From assembly GCF_041765605.1 (NCBI RefSeq), contig NZ_CP168900.1, forward strand, positions 636,001-700,000: a stretch of DNA of 64,000 nucleotides, read 5' to 3'. Below the pieces are notes generated by a model. The model ran no database searches. It saw only the letters and a program-made list of their open reading frames with translations, and was not told the DNA's origin. The position numbers and the translations under genes were made by a program. Below are positions 63,521 to 64,000 of the stretch, in pieces (the first letter of the stretch is position 1; each line of letters starts with the position of its first letter). Origin of the DNA: Listeria monocytogenes. GTDB lineage: Bacteria; Bacillota; Bacilli; Lactobacillales; Listeriaceae.

Positions 63521-64000
63521 GTGGCAAATAAATTTAAAACATTAGATAAAATGGTTTATAATTTACTTCTTGAAAAAATCAAAAACGGCGAGTTAGTGGC
63601 GAATGAACATTTAGCAGAAGAAAAGTTGGCTACGGAATTCGGTGTTAGCCGGTCGCCACTCAGAAAAGCAATTGCAACGCTTACTGCTCAAGGTATTGTT
63701 AGTTATCACGAAAATAGCGGTGCTGTTTTAAATGATTGTATTATTGATTCGGCTCGTTATGTGCAGTTGATGGAAACCATTGATATATTTGTCGATGCAG
63801 CCATTATAAAAGCAGCCCATTATGGTTATGAAATGGATTTGGAGAAATTAAATGAGCGTGCGCAAGAGATGGAACGATTTTCATATCTAACTGATATAGA
63901 AAATTATTATGATGCGCATCATCGTTTTATTCTTTGCTTAATTAGTTTTGCGGAAAATCCTTATCAAGTACGCATCGTCAAACAAATTTTCTTCCAAATG
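63521..64000 (+). CDS. GntR family regulator, 3' partial
   Basis: Start GTG 63521 (GAGGGGG eight bases upstream); 160 residues to the window end without a stop. 'EKIKNGELVANEHLAEEKLATEFGVSRSPLRKAIATLTAQGIVSYHENSGAVL' is the GntR helix-turn-helix and wing; the rest is the start of an FCD-like helical domain ('METIDIFVDAAIIKAAHYG'). Same build as the GntR protein upstream of yhgE, so probably a duplicated pair. Confidence 0.9.
   Translation, partial: MANKFKTLDKMVYNLLLEKIKNGELVANEHLAEEKLATEFGVSRSPLRKAIATLTAQGIVSYHENSGAVLNDCIIDSARYVQLMETIDIFVDAAIIKAAHYGYEMDLEKLNERAQEMERFSYLTDIENYYDAHHRFILCLISFAENPYQVRIVKQIFFQM

Overview
The window is a firmicute chromosome segment that I assign to Listeria, most likely L. 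monocytogenes or a close relative. The reasons are low GC content, clean AAGGAGG-type ribosome binding sites, strong intrinsic terminators, several LPXTG and WxL surface proteins, and a gene order that I remember as the lmo0587-lmo0651 stretch of strain EGD-e (photolyase, metX/metY, bioY, an internalin-like LPXTG protein, a giant LPXTG protein, frvA, the lipoteichoic acid primase gene). That synteny is from memory and was not computed. There is no phage, insertion sequence, CRISPR array or rRNA.

Layout. 1-8.1 kb: tail of a WxL surface protein, photolyase, a DUF2177 / fatty-acid-kinase-like fusion / DUF1295 operon, a DUF1269 protein, an unrecognised 188-aa protein and a formate/nitrite channel. 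8.1-10.8 kb: metY-metX under an S-box (SAM) riboswitch. 11-16.6 kb: HdeD-like protein, an Ig-like sortase substrate, a Crp/Fnr regulator, bioY with a BirA operator, and a PadR-DUF1700-DUF4097 operon. 16.7-28.3 kb: small membrane proteins, a MATE pump, a MarR regulator with a heterodimeric ABC exporter, rhodanese, LRR LPXTG protein, azoreductase, and MarR plus quinone-reductase-like genes. 28.3-37.7 kb: GDPD, a lipoprotein, a Hanks-type kinase facing an HTH-like gene, TauE, GNAT/SGNH and a DUF6044 protein. 38-46.5 kb: a 1578-aa Cna_B LPXTG protein, isochorismatase and HAD hydrolases, Rrf2-methyltransferase, and a NADAR protein.

46.6-48.9 kb is the accessory part. A tRNA-Ser(CGA) gene has a second, partial copy (24 identical bp of its 5' half) about 2.2 kb away. 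Between the copies lie AT-rich DNA, perfect palindromes, a secreted pre-pro-like protein and a one-TM partner of unknown function. No integrase remains. 49-64 kb returns to core genes: DUF3267 protein, aldo-keto reductase, the Fur-regulated Fe(II) exporter FrvA with a terminator-like leader hairpin, YjdF-like protein, transaldolase-like protein, LTA primase, an amino-acid permease with an 18-bp palindrome on its promoter, a glyoxalase-family gene preceded by a long hairpin containing its Shine-Dalgarno, CorA, and a GntR-YhgE/Pip-GntR group running off the end.

Functional themes are envelope and surface remodelling, small-molecule efflux with local MarR control, methionine and biotin supply, and metal/iron handling. 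The best candidates for something undescribed are the tRNA-bounded islet and several orphan operators or leaders (7272, 26857, 47160, 50668, 56297 and 57771). Several starts were moved from the longest frame to the one with a good ribosome binding site; two of these imply rare codons (CTG at 26901, ATT at 35228).
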